Source of the DNA: Variovorax sp. CF079
GTDB lineage: Bacteria; Pseudomonadota; Gammaproteobacteria; Burkholderiales; Burkholderiaceae_C
NCBI RefSeq assembly: GCF_900101545.1
Contig: NZ_FMZU01000002.1
Span: forward strand, 248,001-312,000
Direction: 5' to 3'
Length of the DNA: 64,000 nt
The translations under genes were made by a program, and so were the position numbers. Position 1 is the stretch's first letter, and every line of letters starts with the position of its first letter. The notes beneath the pieces were generated by a model, which had not been told where the DNA came from, ran no database searches, and saw only the letters and a list, made by a program, of their open reading frames with translations. Below are positions 8,303 to 20,272 of the stretch, in pieces.

Positions 8303-10138
8303 ATGCAAGCAAACAGCCGATTCGATTTGCGGACGAAGGCGCTGATTCGCGCAGCGTGCATTGCCGCTGCTGCAGGGCTCGCAGGATGCGGCGGTGGAGG
8401 CGGCGGTCATGGCGGCGGCGTGGTCTTCCCCCCGGGCCAGACGAAACTGAGCTGCGACGACTCGATCAAGAGCGCCTTCAAGCCGGATGCCAACACCAGC
8501 GTGCTGCTGGTCAAGTCCTTCAAGACAGGCGACCCGCTGCTCTTGTCCGGCACGCCGACGCCCACCACACCCACGGCGACCACCGACGTCTGCGTGGTGA
8601 AACTGCTGGTCGGACCGGGCAACTCCGGCCCGGCGGATGCCCCATCGACCTCGCCCGGCATCGGCATCGAAGTCTGGCTGCCCAACGAGGCGAAGTGGAA
8701 CAAGCGGGTGCACGTGAAGGGCGGCGGCGGCTGGGCCGGCGGCGTCCACGCCTCCTTGACGGCGCTCGCGGGCGTCACGGGCGGCAGCGCCGGCGCGCCG
8801 GCGGAAACCGCGATGGTCGAAGGCGCGGTCTCGGCCAGCACCGACACCGGCCATGCCAACACGGCCAACGGCGGCTCCTTCGCGATGAAGCCGGACGGCA
8901 CCATCAACACGGCGCTGTGGAGCGATTTCGCCCAGCGCGGCATCCACGAGATGGCGGTCAAGACCAAGGCGCTGGCCGCCGCTTTCTACGGCACGCCGGC
9001 CAGGTTCGCCTACTGGAACGGCTTCTCCACCGGCGGCCGCCAGGGCCACATGGAGGCGCAGGCAAATCCGGCCGACTTCGACGGCATCCTCGCCGGCGCG
9101 CCGGCCATCAACTGGACCAAGTTCATCACGGCCGAGCTGTACCCGCAGATCGTCTACCAGCGCGACCTGGGCGGCGTGCCGCTCACGCAGGCCCAGCTCA
9201 CGCTGATGGGCAATGCCGCCATCAACGCCTGCGACGTGGTGAACGGGCAGCATCTAGGCTACATCCCGGACCTCACGCAATGCCGTTACGACCCGCTGCT
9301 GGACGCCAGCGTGCTGTGCGCGAGCAGCGGCGGGACGGGCCCCGCCGGCAGCTGCGTCACGGCCGCCCAGGCGCTGGCGATGAACAAGATCTGGTACGGC
9401 CAGACCAGCAACGGCTCCGTGCCTTCGCCCTCGGCGGACAACGGCTTCGCGACCTCGCCCTCCGCCTCGGCCAACCAGCGCTGGTACGGGCTCACGCGCG
9501 GCACCAACCCGATCGGGCTCGCGGGACCCACACCCTTCACCATCGCGAGCGACATGGTGGCGCTCGAGTTGCAGGACCCGACCTGGGCCCAGCCCAACTT
9601 CATCAACGCGACCGGCAACGGCGTGGACCGGTGGAAGACGCTGTCTTACGCGAATCTCTCGAACGCCTTCGACCAGGGCGTCGCCCTGCAATTCGCGTTC
9701 GCCAACATCAATACCGACGACCCGGACCTCGGCCGTTTCGCCTTGCGCGGCGGAAAGATGCTGGTCTACCACGGCCTGGCGGACACGCTGATCCCGCCGC
9801 AGGGCACCATCAACTACTACACGCGGTTGTCGGATCGGATGGGCGGCGATGCAGTGGTCCGCAACTTCTACCGGCTCTTCCTGGTGCCGGGCATGGCCCA
9901 CGGTTTCAGCAACGGCACCACCAACGCGGCCGCGAATCCGCCGCTGCCGACGATCAACCTGCTCTACACGGCGCTCACGGCCTGGGTGGAGGGCGGCAAC
10001 TCGCCGGAGCGCATTGACATCTCGGCCCCCGCCAGCGGTGGCACGCCGGCCAGTTCGCGGCCGATCTGCATGCATCCGACCAAGGCGACGCTGACCGGCG
10101 GCGATCCGCGATCGGCGGCTTCGTACGTCTGCTCCTGA
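8303..10138 (+). CDS. Tannase / feruloyl esterase family lipoprotein
   Basis: Exported serine hydrolase of the tannase/feruloyl esterase family (611 aa), expected to cleave aromatic esters such as galloyl, feruloyl or related plant and phthalate-type esters. The N-terminus is a lipoprotein signal with lipobox LAGC (Cys about residue 33) followed by a glycine-rich linker. The nucleophile elbow is GFSTGG (about residue 240); the catalytic Asp and His fit HGLADTLIPP (about 497) and PGMAHGFSNG (about 532). Paired cysteines (CDD, CVV, CDVV, CRYD, CAS, CVT, the C-terminal CMH and VCS) suit disulfides seen in this family. Its exact substrate is not readable from sequence. Confidence 0.85.
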   Translation: MQANSRFDLRTKALIRAACIAAAAGLAGCGGGGGGHGGGVVFPPGQTKLSCDDSIKSAFKPDANTSVLLVKSFKTGDPLLLSGTPTPTTPTATTDVCVVKLLVGPGNSGPADAPSTSPGIGIEVWLPNEAKWNKRVHVKGGGGWAGGVHASLTALAGVTGGSAGAPAETAMVEGAVSASTDTGHANTANGGSFAMKPDGTINTALWSDFAQRGIHEMAVKTKALAAAFYGTPARFAYWNGFSTGGRQGHMEAQANPADFDGILAGAPAINWTKFITAELYPQIVYQRDLGGVPLTQAQLTLMGNAAINACDVVNGQHLGYIPDLTQCRYDPLLDASVLCASSGGTGPAGSCVTAAQALAMNKIWYGQTSNGSVPSPSADNGFATSPSASANQRWYGLTRGTNPIGLAGPTPFTIASDMVALELQDPTWAQPNFINATGNGVDRWKTLSYANLSNAFDQGVALQFAFANINTDDPDLGRFALRGGKMLVYHGLADTLIPPQGTINYYTRLSDRMGGDAVVRNFYRLFLVPGMAHGFSNGTTNAAANPPLPTINLLYTALTAWVEGGNSPERIDISAPASGGTPASSRPICMHPTKATLTGGDPRSAASYVCS

Positions 10139-10147
10139 ACAGAGGCC

Positions 10148-11371
10148 CTAGCGCCGCGGTAGCTCCGACGTCCTGCGCATCGCCGGCCAGGCGCCGACCG
10201 TGAAAGCGCGCAGCGCCCATTCCACCGGGCCGTAGCCGAAGCGGCGCAGCCACAGGCGACTGGCCGCCAGCTGGCCCGCGAAGATGATCGACGCGATCAG
10301 CACGCAGGCCGCCGGCGAGACGCGGCCCATCCAGCCCAGCCCGTAGGCCGTGAAGATCAGCGCGCACAGGAGTGACTGCATGAGGTAGTTGGTCAGCGCC
10401 ATGCGCCCCGCGGGCGCCAGCAGCCCGGCGATGCGCATGCCGCCCGCGCCCTCGAACAGCATCATCGCCATCCCGACATAGGCGGCGCTCAGGAAGGGCG
10501 CGGTCAGGAGGCTCGCGCCCAAGCCCGCGATCTCCCAGCCCGAGCCGACCCCGTAGACCGTGGCCGTTGCATAGAACAGCGCGCCGGGCAGGCCCACCGC
10601 CAGGCCCCAGACGGCCAGGCGTGGCCAGAGGCCGCGGTACCGGTCGTGTTGCGCGAACAGGTGGCGCTTGCCGGCCACCAGGCCGAGCATGAACATCGCC
10701 AGCGCGCATGGCCCCTGGATCAGCACCACGATCCACCAGGTTTGGCCCAAGTCCCGCAGGCGCTGCGCGACCACGGTGGCCGGCGTGCCCAGCCAGGCCT
10801 GCTGCGCGGCGCTCGCGCGGGCCATGGTGCCGGCGATGTCGGCCGTCTCGCCGGCGAGGAGCTGGAGTGCGCCCAGCGAGGCCAGGACGGCGGCGGGCAG
10901 CAGCGTGAGCACGCAGGCGAGCACCGTCGCCTGGGCGTCGGTCCGATGCCGCAACCGGAGCAGGATCAGGCCTAGCACGGCATAGGTGCACAGGATGTCG
11001 CCGTGGAACAGCCAGACGGCATGCGCGGCGCCGATGAGCCAGAGCCCGAACAGGCGCCGCAGCATCCTCGGCACGAAGGCCTTGCCGCTGCGCTCGGCCG
11101 CGTTCATCTGCAAGGTGAAGCTGTAGCCGAACAGGAAGGAGAAGAGCAGGTAGAACTTGGTCTCGAACAGGCAGGCCACGAGCCACCGCACGGCGCGGTC
11201 GATCGGCCGGGCGAAGGCCGGGTCGGGCACGGCCATGCCGAAGTAGGCCGAAGCGAAGGTCGCGATGTTGACCATCAGGATGCCCAGGAGCGCGAAGCCG
11301 CGCAGCGCATCCAGGTGCAGCAACCTCGGTGGCTGGAGCGCGCGGGCCCCGTATGAAGATGCGTCGACCAT
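10148..11371 (-). CDS. DUF418 domain-containing membrane protein
   Basis: Polytopic inner-membrane protein of 407 aa in the DUF418/YeiB family. It begins LDALRGFALLGILMVNI, the signature of the N-terminal heparan-alpha-glucosaminide acetyltransferase-like part, and has around ten hydrophobic segments. The C-terminal DUF418 region includes GRMALTNYLMQSLLCALIF, SRLWLRRFGYGPVEWALRAFT, characteristic of the family. The fold relates to acyltransferases of the OafA/YeiB type, so transfer of an acyl group across the membrane is a reasonable but unproven role. It converges with the tannase gene (9 bp) and has no obvious partner. Confidence 0.85.
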   Translation of the reverse strand: MVDASSYGARALQPPRLLHLDALRGFALLGILMVNIATFASAYFGMAVPDPAFARPIDRAVRWLVACLFETKFYLLFSFLFGYSFTLQMNAAERSGKAFVPRMLRRLFGLWLIGAAHAVWLFHGDILCTYAVLGLILLRLRHRTDAQATVLACVLTLLPAAVLASLGALQLLAGETADIAGTMARASAAQQAWLGTPATVVAQRLRDLGQTWWIVVLIQGPCALAMFMLGLVAGKRHLFAQHDRYRGLWPRLAVWGLAVGLPGALFYATATVYGVGSGWEIAGLGASLLTAPFLSAAYVGMAMMLFEGAGGMRIAGLLAPAGRMALTNYLMQSLLCALIFTAYGLGWMGRVSPAACVLIASIIFAGQLAASRLWLRRFGYGPVEWALRAFTVGAWPAMRRTSELPRR

Positions 11372-11405
11372 GACGCATCCTAGAGCCCGCGCTTGACGAA
11401 AGTGA

Positions 11406-11858
11406 CTACACCTTCTCAGGCACCGGATTGCGGAAGCTCACGTTGAGGAGGTTCCAGGCATTGATGACCGCGATGGTGAAGCCGAGTTCGACGATCTCGA
11501 CGTCGGTGAAGTGCGCCTTCAGGCGCGCGAATTCCTCGTCGCTCGCGTCGCTGTGCGGCGTGGCGTTGACGAGCTCCGCCCAGCGCAGTGCGGCGCGCTC
11601 GCGTTCGCTGAAGAAGGGCGCCTCGCGCCAGCCGGCCAGGGCATTGAGATGGCGCGGATCGATCTCCTGCCGGATCAGGTCGCGCCAGTGCATGTCGATG
11701 CAGTAGCCGCAGCCGTTGATCTGCGAGAGCCGCAGCAGCACGAGGTCGACGAGACGGCTGCCGAGCGCGCCCTTGTGGACGGCGGCAGAGGCGTCGAGCA
11801 GCCCCTGGAAAGCCTTGGGCGCGAGTTGATGGTAGGGAAGACGGGCGGTGTGAGCCAT
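11406..11858 (-). CDS. Carboxymuconolactone decarboxylase / AhpD-like peroxidase family protein
   Basis: Protein of 150 aa with the AhpD-type redox signature CGYCIDMH (cysteines about residues 45 and 48, histidine 52) preceded by LRLSQING. These residues let AhpD-like proteins reduce peroxides or relay electrons. The helix LSERERAALRWAELVN-type segment (here FFSERERAALRWAELVN) is common in the family. The start at 11858 was preferred over an upstream in-frame ATG at 11915 because AAGGACC sits at the right distance and the conserved domain begins there. It is divergent from aspA across about 160 bp. The physiological oxidant is unknown. Confidence 0.85.
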   Translation of the reverse strand: MAHTARLPYHQLAPKAFQGLLDASAAVHKGALGSRLVDLVLLRLSQINGCGYCIDMHWRDLIRQEIDPRHLNALAGWREAPFFSERERAALRWAELVNATPHSDASDEEFARLKAHFTDVEIVELGFTIAVINAWNLLNVSFRNPVPEKV

Positions 11859-12020
11859 GAAAAGGTCCTTGGTTGCATCAGGACGGCCGCCCCATGCGGC
11901 CTTCCATGCATTCAAGACGCAGGAAGGCCTGCGTTTGTGACAGCGGTGGGAGTACGCTGTTGCGGGCGCGGCCCGATCCGCCGACCATCGCCTTCAATTC
12001 CATTCACCGAGGAACAAGCC

Positions 12021-13445
12021 ATGAGCCAGAAGATGCGCATCGAACACGACCTGCTGGGTGATCGCGAGGTGCCCGACGAGGTCTACTACGGCGTCCATAC
12101 GCTGCGCGCCAAGGAGAACTTCCAGATCTCGGGCACGACCATCTCGGCCTACCCGGAGCTGGTGGTCGCGCTCGCCTCGGTCAAGCAGGCGGCCGCCGAA
12201 GCCAACACCGAGCTGGGCCTCCTGCCCGCCGAGCTGCGCGACGCGATCGTCGCGGCCTGCAAGGAAATCCGCGGCGGCGCGCTGCACGAGCAGTTCGTGG
12301 TCGACGTGATCCAGGGCGGCGCCGGCACCTCGACCAACATGAACGCCAACGAGGTGGTCTGCAACCGCGCGCTCGAGATCATGGGCCACCGCAGGGGCGA
12401 GTACCAGTACCTGCATCCCAACGAGCACGTCAACATGGCGCAGAGCACCAACGACGTCTACCCGACCGCGATCCGCATCGCCACCTGCTTCGCGATCGAA
12501 GAGCTGCTCGCGGCCATGGAGCATCTGCGCGAAGCCTTCGACGCCAAGGCCAAGGAGTTCGCGCACCTGCTGAAGATCGGCCGCACCCAGCTGCAGGACG
12601 CGGTGCCGATGACGCTCGGCCAGGAGTTCTCGACCTATGCGGTGATGGTCGAGGAAGACATCGCGCGCCTGACCGAGGCCTCGGCCTTGATCCGCGAAGT
12701 CAACCTCGGTGCCACGGCCATCGGCACCGGCATCACCGCGCATCCCGAGTACGCGGGCAAGGCGCTGGCCGCGCTGCGCGGCATCACCGGCCTCGACCTC
12801 TCCACCGCACCCAATCTGATCGAGGCGACCCAGGACTGCGGCGCCTTCGTGCAACTGTCGGGCGTGTTGAAGCGCATCGCGGTCAAGCTGTCGAAGACCT
12901 GCAACGACCTGCGGCTGCTCTCCAGCGGCCCGCGCTCGGGCTTCGGCGAAATCAACCTGCCGCCGATGCAGGCCGGCTCGTCGATCATGCCGGGCAAAGT
13001 CAACCCGGTGATTCCGGAGGTCGTCAACCAGGTCGCCTTCGAGGTGTTCGGCAACGACCTGACCGTGACCTTCGCGGCCGAGGCCGGGCAGCTGCAGCTG
13101 AACGCTTTCGAGCCGATCATCGCGAGCGCGCTGTTCCGCAGCTTCAAGCACCTGACCAACGGCTGCATGACGTTGGCCGACCTCTGCGTGAAGGGCATCA
13201 CCGCCAACCCGGACCGGCTGCGCGAGAGCATCGAGCGCTCGATCTCGCTGGTGACCGCGCTGAATCCGATCATCGGCTACAAGGAGGCGACCGAGGTCGC
13301 GGCCGAGGCCTTCGCCAACGGCACCAACGTGCGCGAGGTGGTGCTGCGCCGCAAGCTGATGACCGAGGCCGAGCTCGAAGACGCGCTGCGCCACGAGGTG
13401 CTGACGCAGCCGCGCGCCTACGAGAAGGCGCAGAAGGCCGGCTGA
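12021..13445 (+). CDS. aspA: Aspartate ammonia-lyase
   Basis: Aspartase (474 aa), which interconverts aspartate with fumarate and ammonia, linking amino-acid catabolism to the TCA cycle. The protein shows the superfamily signature GSSIMPGKVNP (about residues 322-332), the flexible loop whose serine is the catalytic base. Other conserved blocks are TSTNMNANEV, HPNEHVNMAQSTNDVYPT and GRTQLQDAVPMTLGQEF. The N-terminus MRIEHDLLGDREVPDEVYYGVHTLRA is aspartase rather than fumarase in wording. GAGGAACAAGCC before the ATG supplies the ribosome site. It appears monocistronic. Confidence 0.95.
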   Translation: MSQKMRIEHDLLGDREVPDEVYYGVHTLRAKENFQISGTTISAYPELVVALASVKQAAAEANTELGLLPAELRDAIVAACKEIRGGALHEQFVVDVIQGGAGTSTNMNANEVVCNRALEIMGHRRGEYQYLHPNEHVNMAQSTNDVYPTAIRIATCFAIEELLAAMEHLREAFDAKAKEFAHLLKIGRTQLQDAVPMTLGQEFSTYAVMVEEDIARLTEASALIREVNLGATAIGTGITAHPEYAGKALAALRGITGLDLSTAPNLIEATQDCGAFVQLSGVLKRIAVKLSKTCNDLRLLSSGPRSGFGEINLPPMQAGSSIMPGKVNPVIPEVVNQVAFEVFGNDLTVTFAAEAGQLQLNAFEPIIASALFRSFKHLTNGCMTLADLCVKGITANPDRLRESIERSISLVTALNPIIGYKEATEVAAEAFANGTNVREVVLRRKLMTEAELEDALRHEVLTQPRAYEKAQKAG

Positions 13446-13467
13446 AGCGGCTTTCTGCGCGCGCGCC

Positions 13468-13758
13468 TCACGGCATCAGGCCGATGATCTTCTTGATTTC
13501 CGAGGCCGAGTAGGCGCGCAGCGTTTGCGAACGCACATTGCCGAGCGAGCCGACGCTGAGCAGCGTGGCCATCGCCGCTTCGTCGCTGCCTTCGGTCGTG
13601 ACCACCAGGTCGTAGCTGCCGGAGGTCCAGTGGATGCTCTTGACGCTCAGGCCCAGCTTGCCTGCCAGGGCCGTGAACGCCTCGGCGCGGTTCGGCGACT
13701 CCTTGACATTGCGGATGCCCTGGTCCGTGAAGTTGATGAGCGAGATGTAGGTGGCCAT
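13468..13758 (-). CDS. GYD domain-containing protein
   Basis: Small cytoplasmic protein of 96 aa in the GYD family, which has a ferredoxin-like dimeric alpha/beta barrel fold. The start MATYISLINFTDQGIRNVKESPNR and the later SIHWTSGSYDLVVTTEGSDEAAM match the family, with SGSYD in place of the eponymous GYD. The function of the family is unknown. The chosen ATG has a GGGAAAGCGCC context. It converges with aspA, 22 bp between stops; an imperfect stem just after aspA may terminate both. Confidence 0.82.
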   Translation of the reverse strand: MATYISLINFTDQGIRNVKESPNRAEAFTALAGKLGLSVKSIHWTSGSYDLVVTTEGSDEAAMATLLSVGSLGNVRSQTLRAYSASEIKKIIGLMP

Positions 13759-13907
13759 GGCGCTTTCCCTCGTTGCAGGTGGAGGCCTGGCCGCCGCGGC
13801 CGCGGCACAAAGCCCTGGAGGGGATGACATCGAGCCGCGATCCCCGGAGACGGATCGCTGAAACTCAATATAGACGGCGTGCCCGCCGAAGTCCATTCAG
13901 CAACCGT

Positions 13908-14240
13908 TCATCGCCGAGCAGCATGGAGGAGCTCCCCGAGCTCGCGCCGGATCGCATCCGCGCTGTCGGGCCGCACCAGGCGCGCCAGTTCCTTGCCGTC
14001 GCGCATGAAGATCAGCGTCGGCCACAGCTTGATGCCGAAGGAGCGGCCCAGCGGCCGGCCGCTGGCGTCCTCGATCTTGAGGTGGCGCAGCGGCGGCACC
14101 TCGGCCAGCGCCTTGGCGAGCAGCGGCTGCGCCATCTTGCAGATGCCGCACCACGGTGCGCCGAATTCGATGAGTGTGGGGCCGGAGAGACTGTCGACTT
14201 CGCTGCGGGAGGGCTCGACCGGGGCGTAGGAATCGTTCAT
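13908..14240 (-). CDS. Thioredoxin family protein
   Basis: Thioredoxin-fold protein of 110 aa with redox motif WCGIC (residues about 30-34) in the context LIEFGAPWCGICKMAQPLL. The cis-proline segment is KLWPTLIFMRDGKELARLVRP. The motif CGIC differs from the CGPC of housekeeping thioredoxin, which usually shifts redox potential and partner choice. No signal peptide or membrane segment is seen, so it is probably cytoplasmic. It lies between the GYD gene and the GAF-Fis regulator, all on the minus strand, with gaps too long to show an operon. Confidence 0.88.
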   Translation of the reverse strand: MNDSYAPVEPSRSEVDSLSGPTLIEFGAPWCGICKMAQPLLAKALAEVPPLRHLKIEDASGRPLGRSFGIKLWPTLIFMRDGKELARLVRPDSADAIRRELGELLHAARR

Positions 14241-14267
14241 CGTGCGGATTTTGCGTCGGCCCGCAAT

Positions 14268-15380
14268 TTATTGCCGGCGGCGCGCCAGCTTGCGGTACAC
14301 CGTGGCACGGCTGATGCCGAGTGCGCGCGCCGCCTCGGCCACGTTGCCGCGCGCGTCGTCCACCGCGCGGCGGATCAGTGCCGTCTCGACGTCGCGCAGC
14401 CGCGGGCGCTCCTGGCTTGCGCCACGCGGCGCGCGGTCGGCGAGCTGCGGCCGCGCCTGCACGCGGAGGCCGGACCACAGCGGCACGTCCAGCGCGGCGT
14501 CACCGCGGCGTGCCGCATCGAAGAGCATCTGCGGCGGCAGCGCGAACAGATCGTTGCAGTGCAGCGTCGGATCGGTGCCGAGCGGTTGGTGGAGCATCTG
14601 GCGTGCCGCGGTATTGGCGCCGGTCACGCGGCCGTCGGCGTCGATGCACAGCAAGCCCTCGGTGCCCGGCCCTGCGGCATAGCCAGGCCAATCGATGCGC
14701 AGCAGCAACTCGCAAGGATGGTTCTGCATCAGCGCGTCCTCGATGCTGCGCGCCGAGAGCGCGGCCAGGTGCCTCAGCTCGGGGCGTTCGACCACTTGCA
14801 CGCCGGTCAGGTCCAGCATGCCGACGCATTCGCCCCGCGGGCCGAAGAGCGGCGCACCGGCACAGCTGTAGACGCTGGTGTCGTCGAAGAAGTGTTCGCC
14901 GCGGTGCAGCCATACCGATTCGCGTTCGGCCAGCGCGGCACCGATGGCCGTGGTGCCCACCGCGCGCTCCGACAGGTCGACGCCGATGCGCGCGATGTCA
15001 CGCGCGTGCCTGGCTGTGGCATCGCTGCCGCCGGGCAGGGCGCCCACATCGACCACGATGCCATCGGCATCGGTCAGGATCGCGAAATAGCGCGTGTCGG
15101 CGATGGCGCGCGACAGCTTGTCGAGCACCGGCCGCGCGGCCGAGACCAGGGCCCGGTTGCGCTCCGCGGCATGGCGGGCCGCCGGCGCCGAGACTGGATC
15201 GAAGCAGACGCGCTGCTGCGGCTGGTGGCCGGCGGCGAGGCAGCGCTGCCAGGAGCGCGCGAGCCAGGGCTCGATGCGCGCGCCCTGCGGACCCGCGTCA
15301 TCGCCATCGAGCCATTCGCGCCGCGCCTGCGCGATGGAGAGGGAGCGCTCGGTCGGCGGCGTGGCGTGGGGGGCGGTCAT
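14268..15380 (-). CDS. GAF-domain Fis-type transcriptional regulator lacking the AAA+ domain
   Basis: Regulator of 370 aa with the N-terminal half of AcoR-type activators. It reads IEPWLARSWQRCLAAGHQP near residue 38, a GAF domain (about 85-220) with LTDADGIVVDVG and VGTTAIGAALAERESVWLHRGEHF, then a PAS-like segment (about 230-295, LLCIDADGRVTGANTAARQML). The end is a Fis-type helix-turn-helix, RRAVDDARGNVAEAARALGISRATVYRKL. The sigma-54-interacting AAA+ module (GAFTGA motif, Walker A) normally found between GAF and Fis is absent, and its place is a short linker. It therefore probably works with sigma-70 or as a repressor. It is divergent from the molybdenum hydroxylase operon, its likely target. 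Confidence 0.85.
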   Translation of the reverse strand: MTAPHATPPTERSLSIAQARREWLDGDDAGPQGARIEPWLARSWQRCLAAGHQPQQRVCFDPVSAPAARHAAERNRALVSAARPVLDKLSRAIADTRYFAILTDADGIVVDVGALPGGSDATARHARDIARIGVDLSERAVGTTAIGAALAERESVWLHRGEHFFDDTSVYSCAGAPLFGPRGECVGMLDLTGVQVVERPELRHLAALSARSIEDALMQNHPCELLLRIDWPGYAAGPGTEGLLCIDADGRVTGANTAARQMLHQPLGTDPTLHCNDLFALPPQMLFDAARRGDAALDVPLWSGLRVQARPQLADRAPRGASQERPRLRDVETALIRRAVDDARGNVAEAARALGISRATVYRKLARRRQ

Positions 15381-15420
15381 CGTGTTTCATTTTGAGAATT
15401 TCAAGCGCGCGCTGCAAGCG

Positions 15421-15438
15421 CCTAGGGTTTTGCCTAGG
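15421..15438. promoter_or_regulatory. Paired CCTAGG motif upstream of coxS
   Basis: CCTAGGGTTTTGCCTAGG, two self-complementary hexamers separated by six bases, lies in the divergent promoter region (74 bp before coxS, 41 bp before the regulator). It is a candidate operator for the GAF-Fis regulator. No sigma-54 -24/-12 element is recognisable nearby. Confidence 0.35.
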
Positions 15439-15511
15439 ATGGTGCCCCTGTCCGGCGTCCAAGATTCCAGTTGCCGATCCTAGCCATCTCACCCACAACG
15501 GAGACAGCCAC

Positions 15512-16006
<495 letters not shown>

Positions 16007-16017
16007 GGAGCACCATC

Positions 16018-18399
<2,382 letters not shown>

Positions 18400-18422
18400 A
18401 ACCAAACGAGAAGGAAATCGCC

Positions 18423-19214
18423 ATGTACGCCTTCACCCTCGAACGTCCCGCCACCGTCGCCGATGCGGCCAAGCTGGCTGCCGCCGGCGGCAAGGTCCTC
18501 GCCGGCGGCCAGACGCTGCTCGCTTCGATGAAGCTGCGCCTCTCGGCGCCCGAGCAGCTGGTCGACCTCGGCGGCATCAAGGAGCTCGCCGGCATCAAGA
18601 AGGACGGCAATGCCTTCGTGATCGGCGCGATGACGCGCCACCTCGACGTCGGCGCCAACGCCGAGATCAAGGCGGGCTTCCCCGCGCTGGCCTGGCTGGC
18701 CGACCACATCGGCGACCGGCAGGTGCGTGCCATGGGCACCATCGGCGGCTCGGTGGCCAACAACGATCCGGCGGCCTGCTACCCGAGCGCGGTGCTGGCC
18801 TCGGGCGCGACCATCGTCACCGACAAGCGCGAGATCGCGGCCGACGATTTCTTCCTCGGCCTCTTCACCACCGCGCTGGAGGAGGGCGAGCTGATCACCG
18901 CGATCCGCTTCCCGATCCCGAAGCGGGCTGCCTACGAGAAGCTGCGCCAGAAGGCCTCGAACTTCCCGCTGGTCGGCGTGTTCGTCACGCAAGGCGACAG
19001 CGGCGTGCGCGTCGCGGTTACCGGTGCCGGCAATGGCGTGTTCCGGCACAAGGGGCTGGAAGATGCGCTCGCGAAGAGCTTCACCCCCGAGGCCGCGGCC
19101 GGCGTGAAGATCGACGCCAGCGATCTCAACAGCGACCTGCATGCCTCGGCGGCCTACCGCGCCAACCTGATCAACGTACTCACACAGCGCGCTGTGAAAA
19201 AGGCGCTGGGCTAA
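18423..19214 (+). CDS. coxM: Molybdenum hydroxylase FAD subunit (CoxM-like)
   Basis: Medium subunit (263 aa) that binds FAD and passes electrons to the acceptor. It shows the family's FAD pyrophosphate motifs: AAGGKVLAGGQTLLASMKLRL (residues about 21-41) and TIGGSVANNDPAACYPSAVLA (about 107-127). The C-terminal CO-deh-flav domain contains KASNFPLVGVFV. It follows coxL by 23 bp with an AAGGAAATCGCC ribosome site and precedes the MoxR ATPase by 9 bp. Confidence 0.93.
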   Translation: MYAFTLERPATVADAAKLAAAGGKVLAGGQTLLASMKLRLSAPEQLVDLGGIKELAGIKKDGNAFVIGAMTRHLDVGANAEIKAGFPALAWLADHIGDRQVRAMGTIGGSVANNDPAACYPSAVLASGATIVTDKREIAADDFFLGLFTTALEEGELITAIRFPIPKRAAYEKLRQKASNFPLVGVFVTQGDSGVRVAVTGAGNGVFRHKGLEDALAKSFTPEAAAGVKIDASDLNSDLHASAAYRANLINVLTQRAVKKALG

Positions 19215-19223
19215 GCTGGCGAG

Positions 19224-20149
<926 letters not shown>

Positions 20150-20153
<4 letters not shown>

Positions 20154-20272
20154 ACGCTCGCCGGTTTGTTCCAGGAACACCGCGGAACCGGCTTTGCCGG
20201 GCCGCTGGTGTTGCCCCCTGCAAGGGGGTTGGCGAAGCGACACGAAGTGCGCGAAGCCTGGGGGTGGGCTGA
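20150..20272 (+). other. 40-codon frame bridging coxD and coxE through a repeat
   Basis: A reading frame starting at the ATG that overlaps the coxD stop (ATGA) and ending in a TGA that overlaps the coxE start (TGATG). It encodes 40 residues beginning MNARRFVPGTPRN with no known features, and runs entirely through a dispersed repeat. It may be a chance frame, or it may keep ribosomes moving from coxD into coxE. Not a convincing functional protein. Confidence 0.4.
20160..20270 (+). repeat. Dispersed comamonad-type intergenic repeat inside the cox operon
   Basis: A block containing CCGGCTTTGCCGGGCCGC, a hairpin CCCCCT-GCA-AGGGGG (20214-20228), GGCGAAGCG and a terminal CTGGGGGTGGGC. I recognise this wording from intergenic regions of many Comamonadaceae genomes, where it recurs in numerous copies. 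No second copy lies in this window, so repetitiveness here is from prior knowledge. Its G-rich end lies directly before the coxE start and may act as its ribosome site. Confidence 0.6.

Noticed and set aside
13433..13465. Imperfect stem after aspA as a terminator
   Set aside because: AGAAGGCCG versus CGGCTTTCT pairs only with a mismatch and has no T-run, so it is too weak to annotate.
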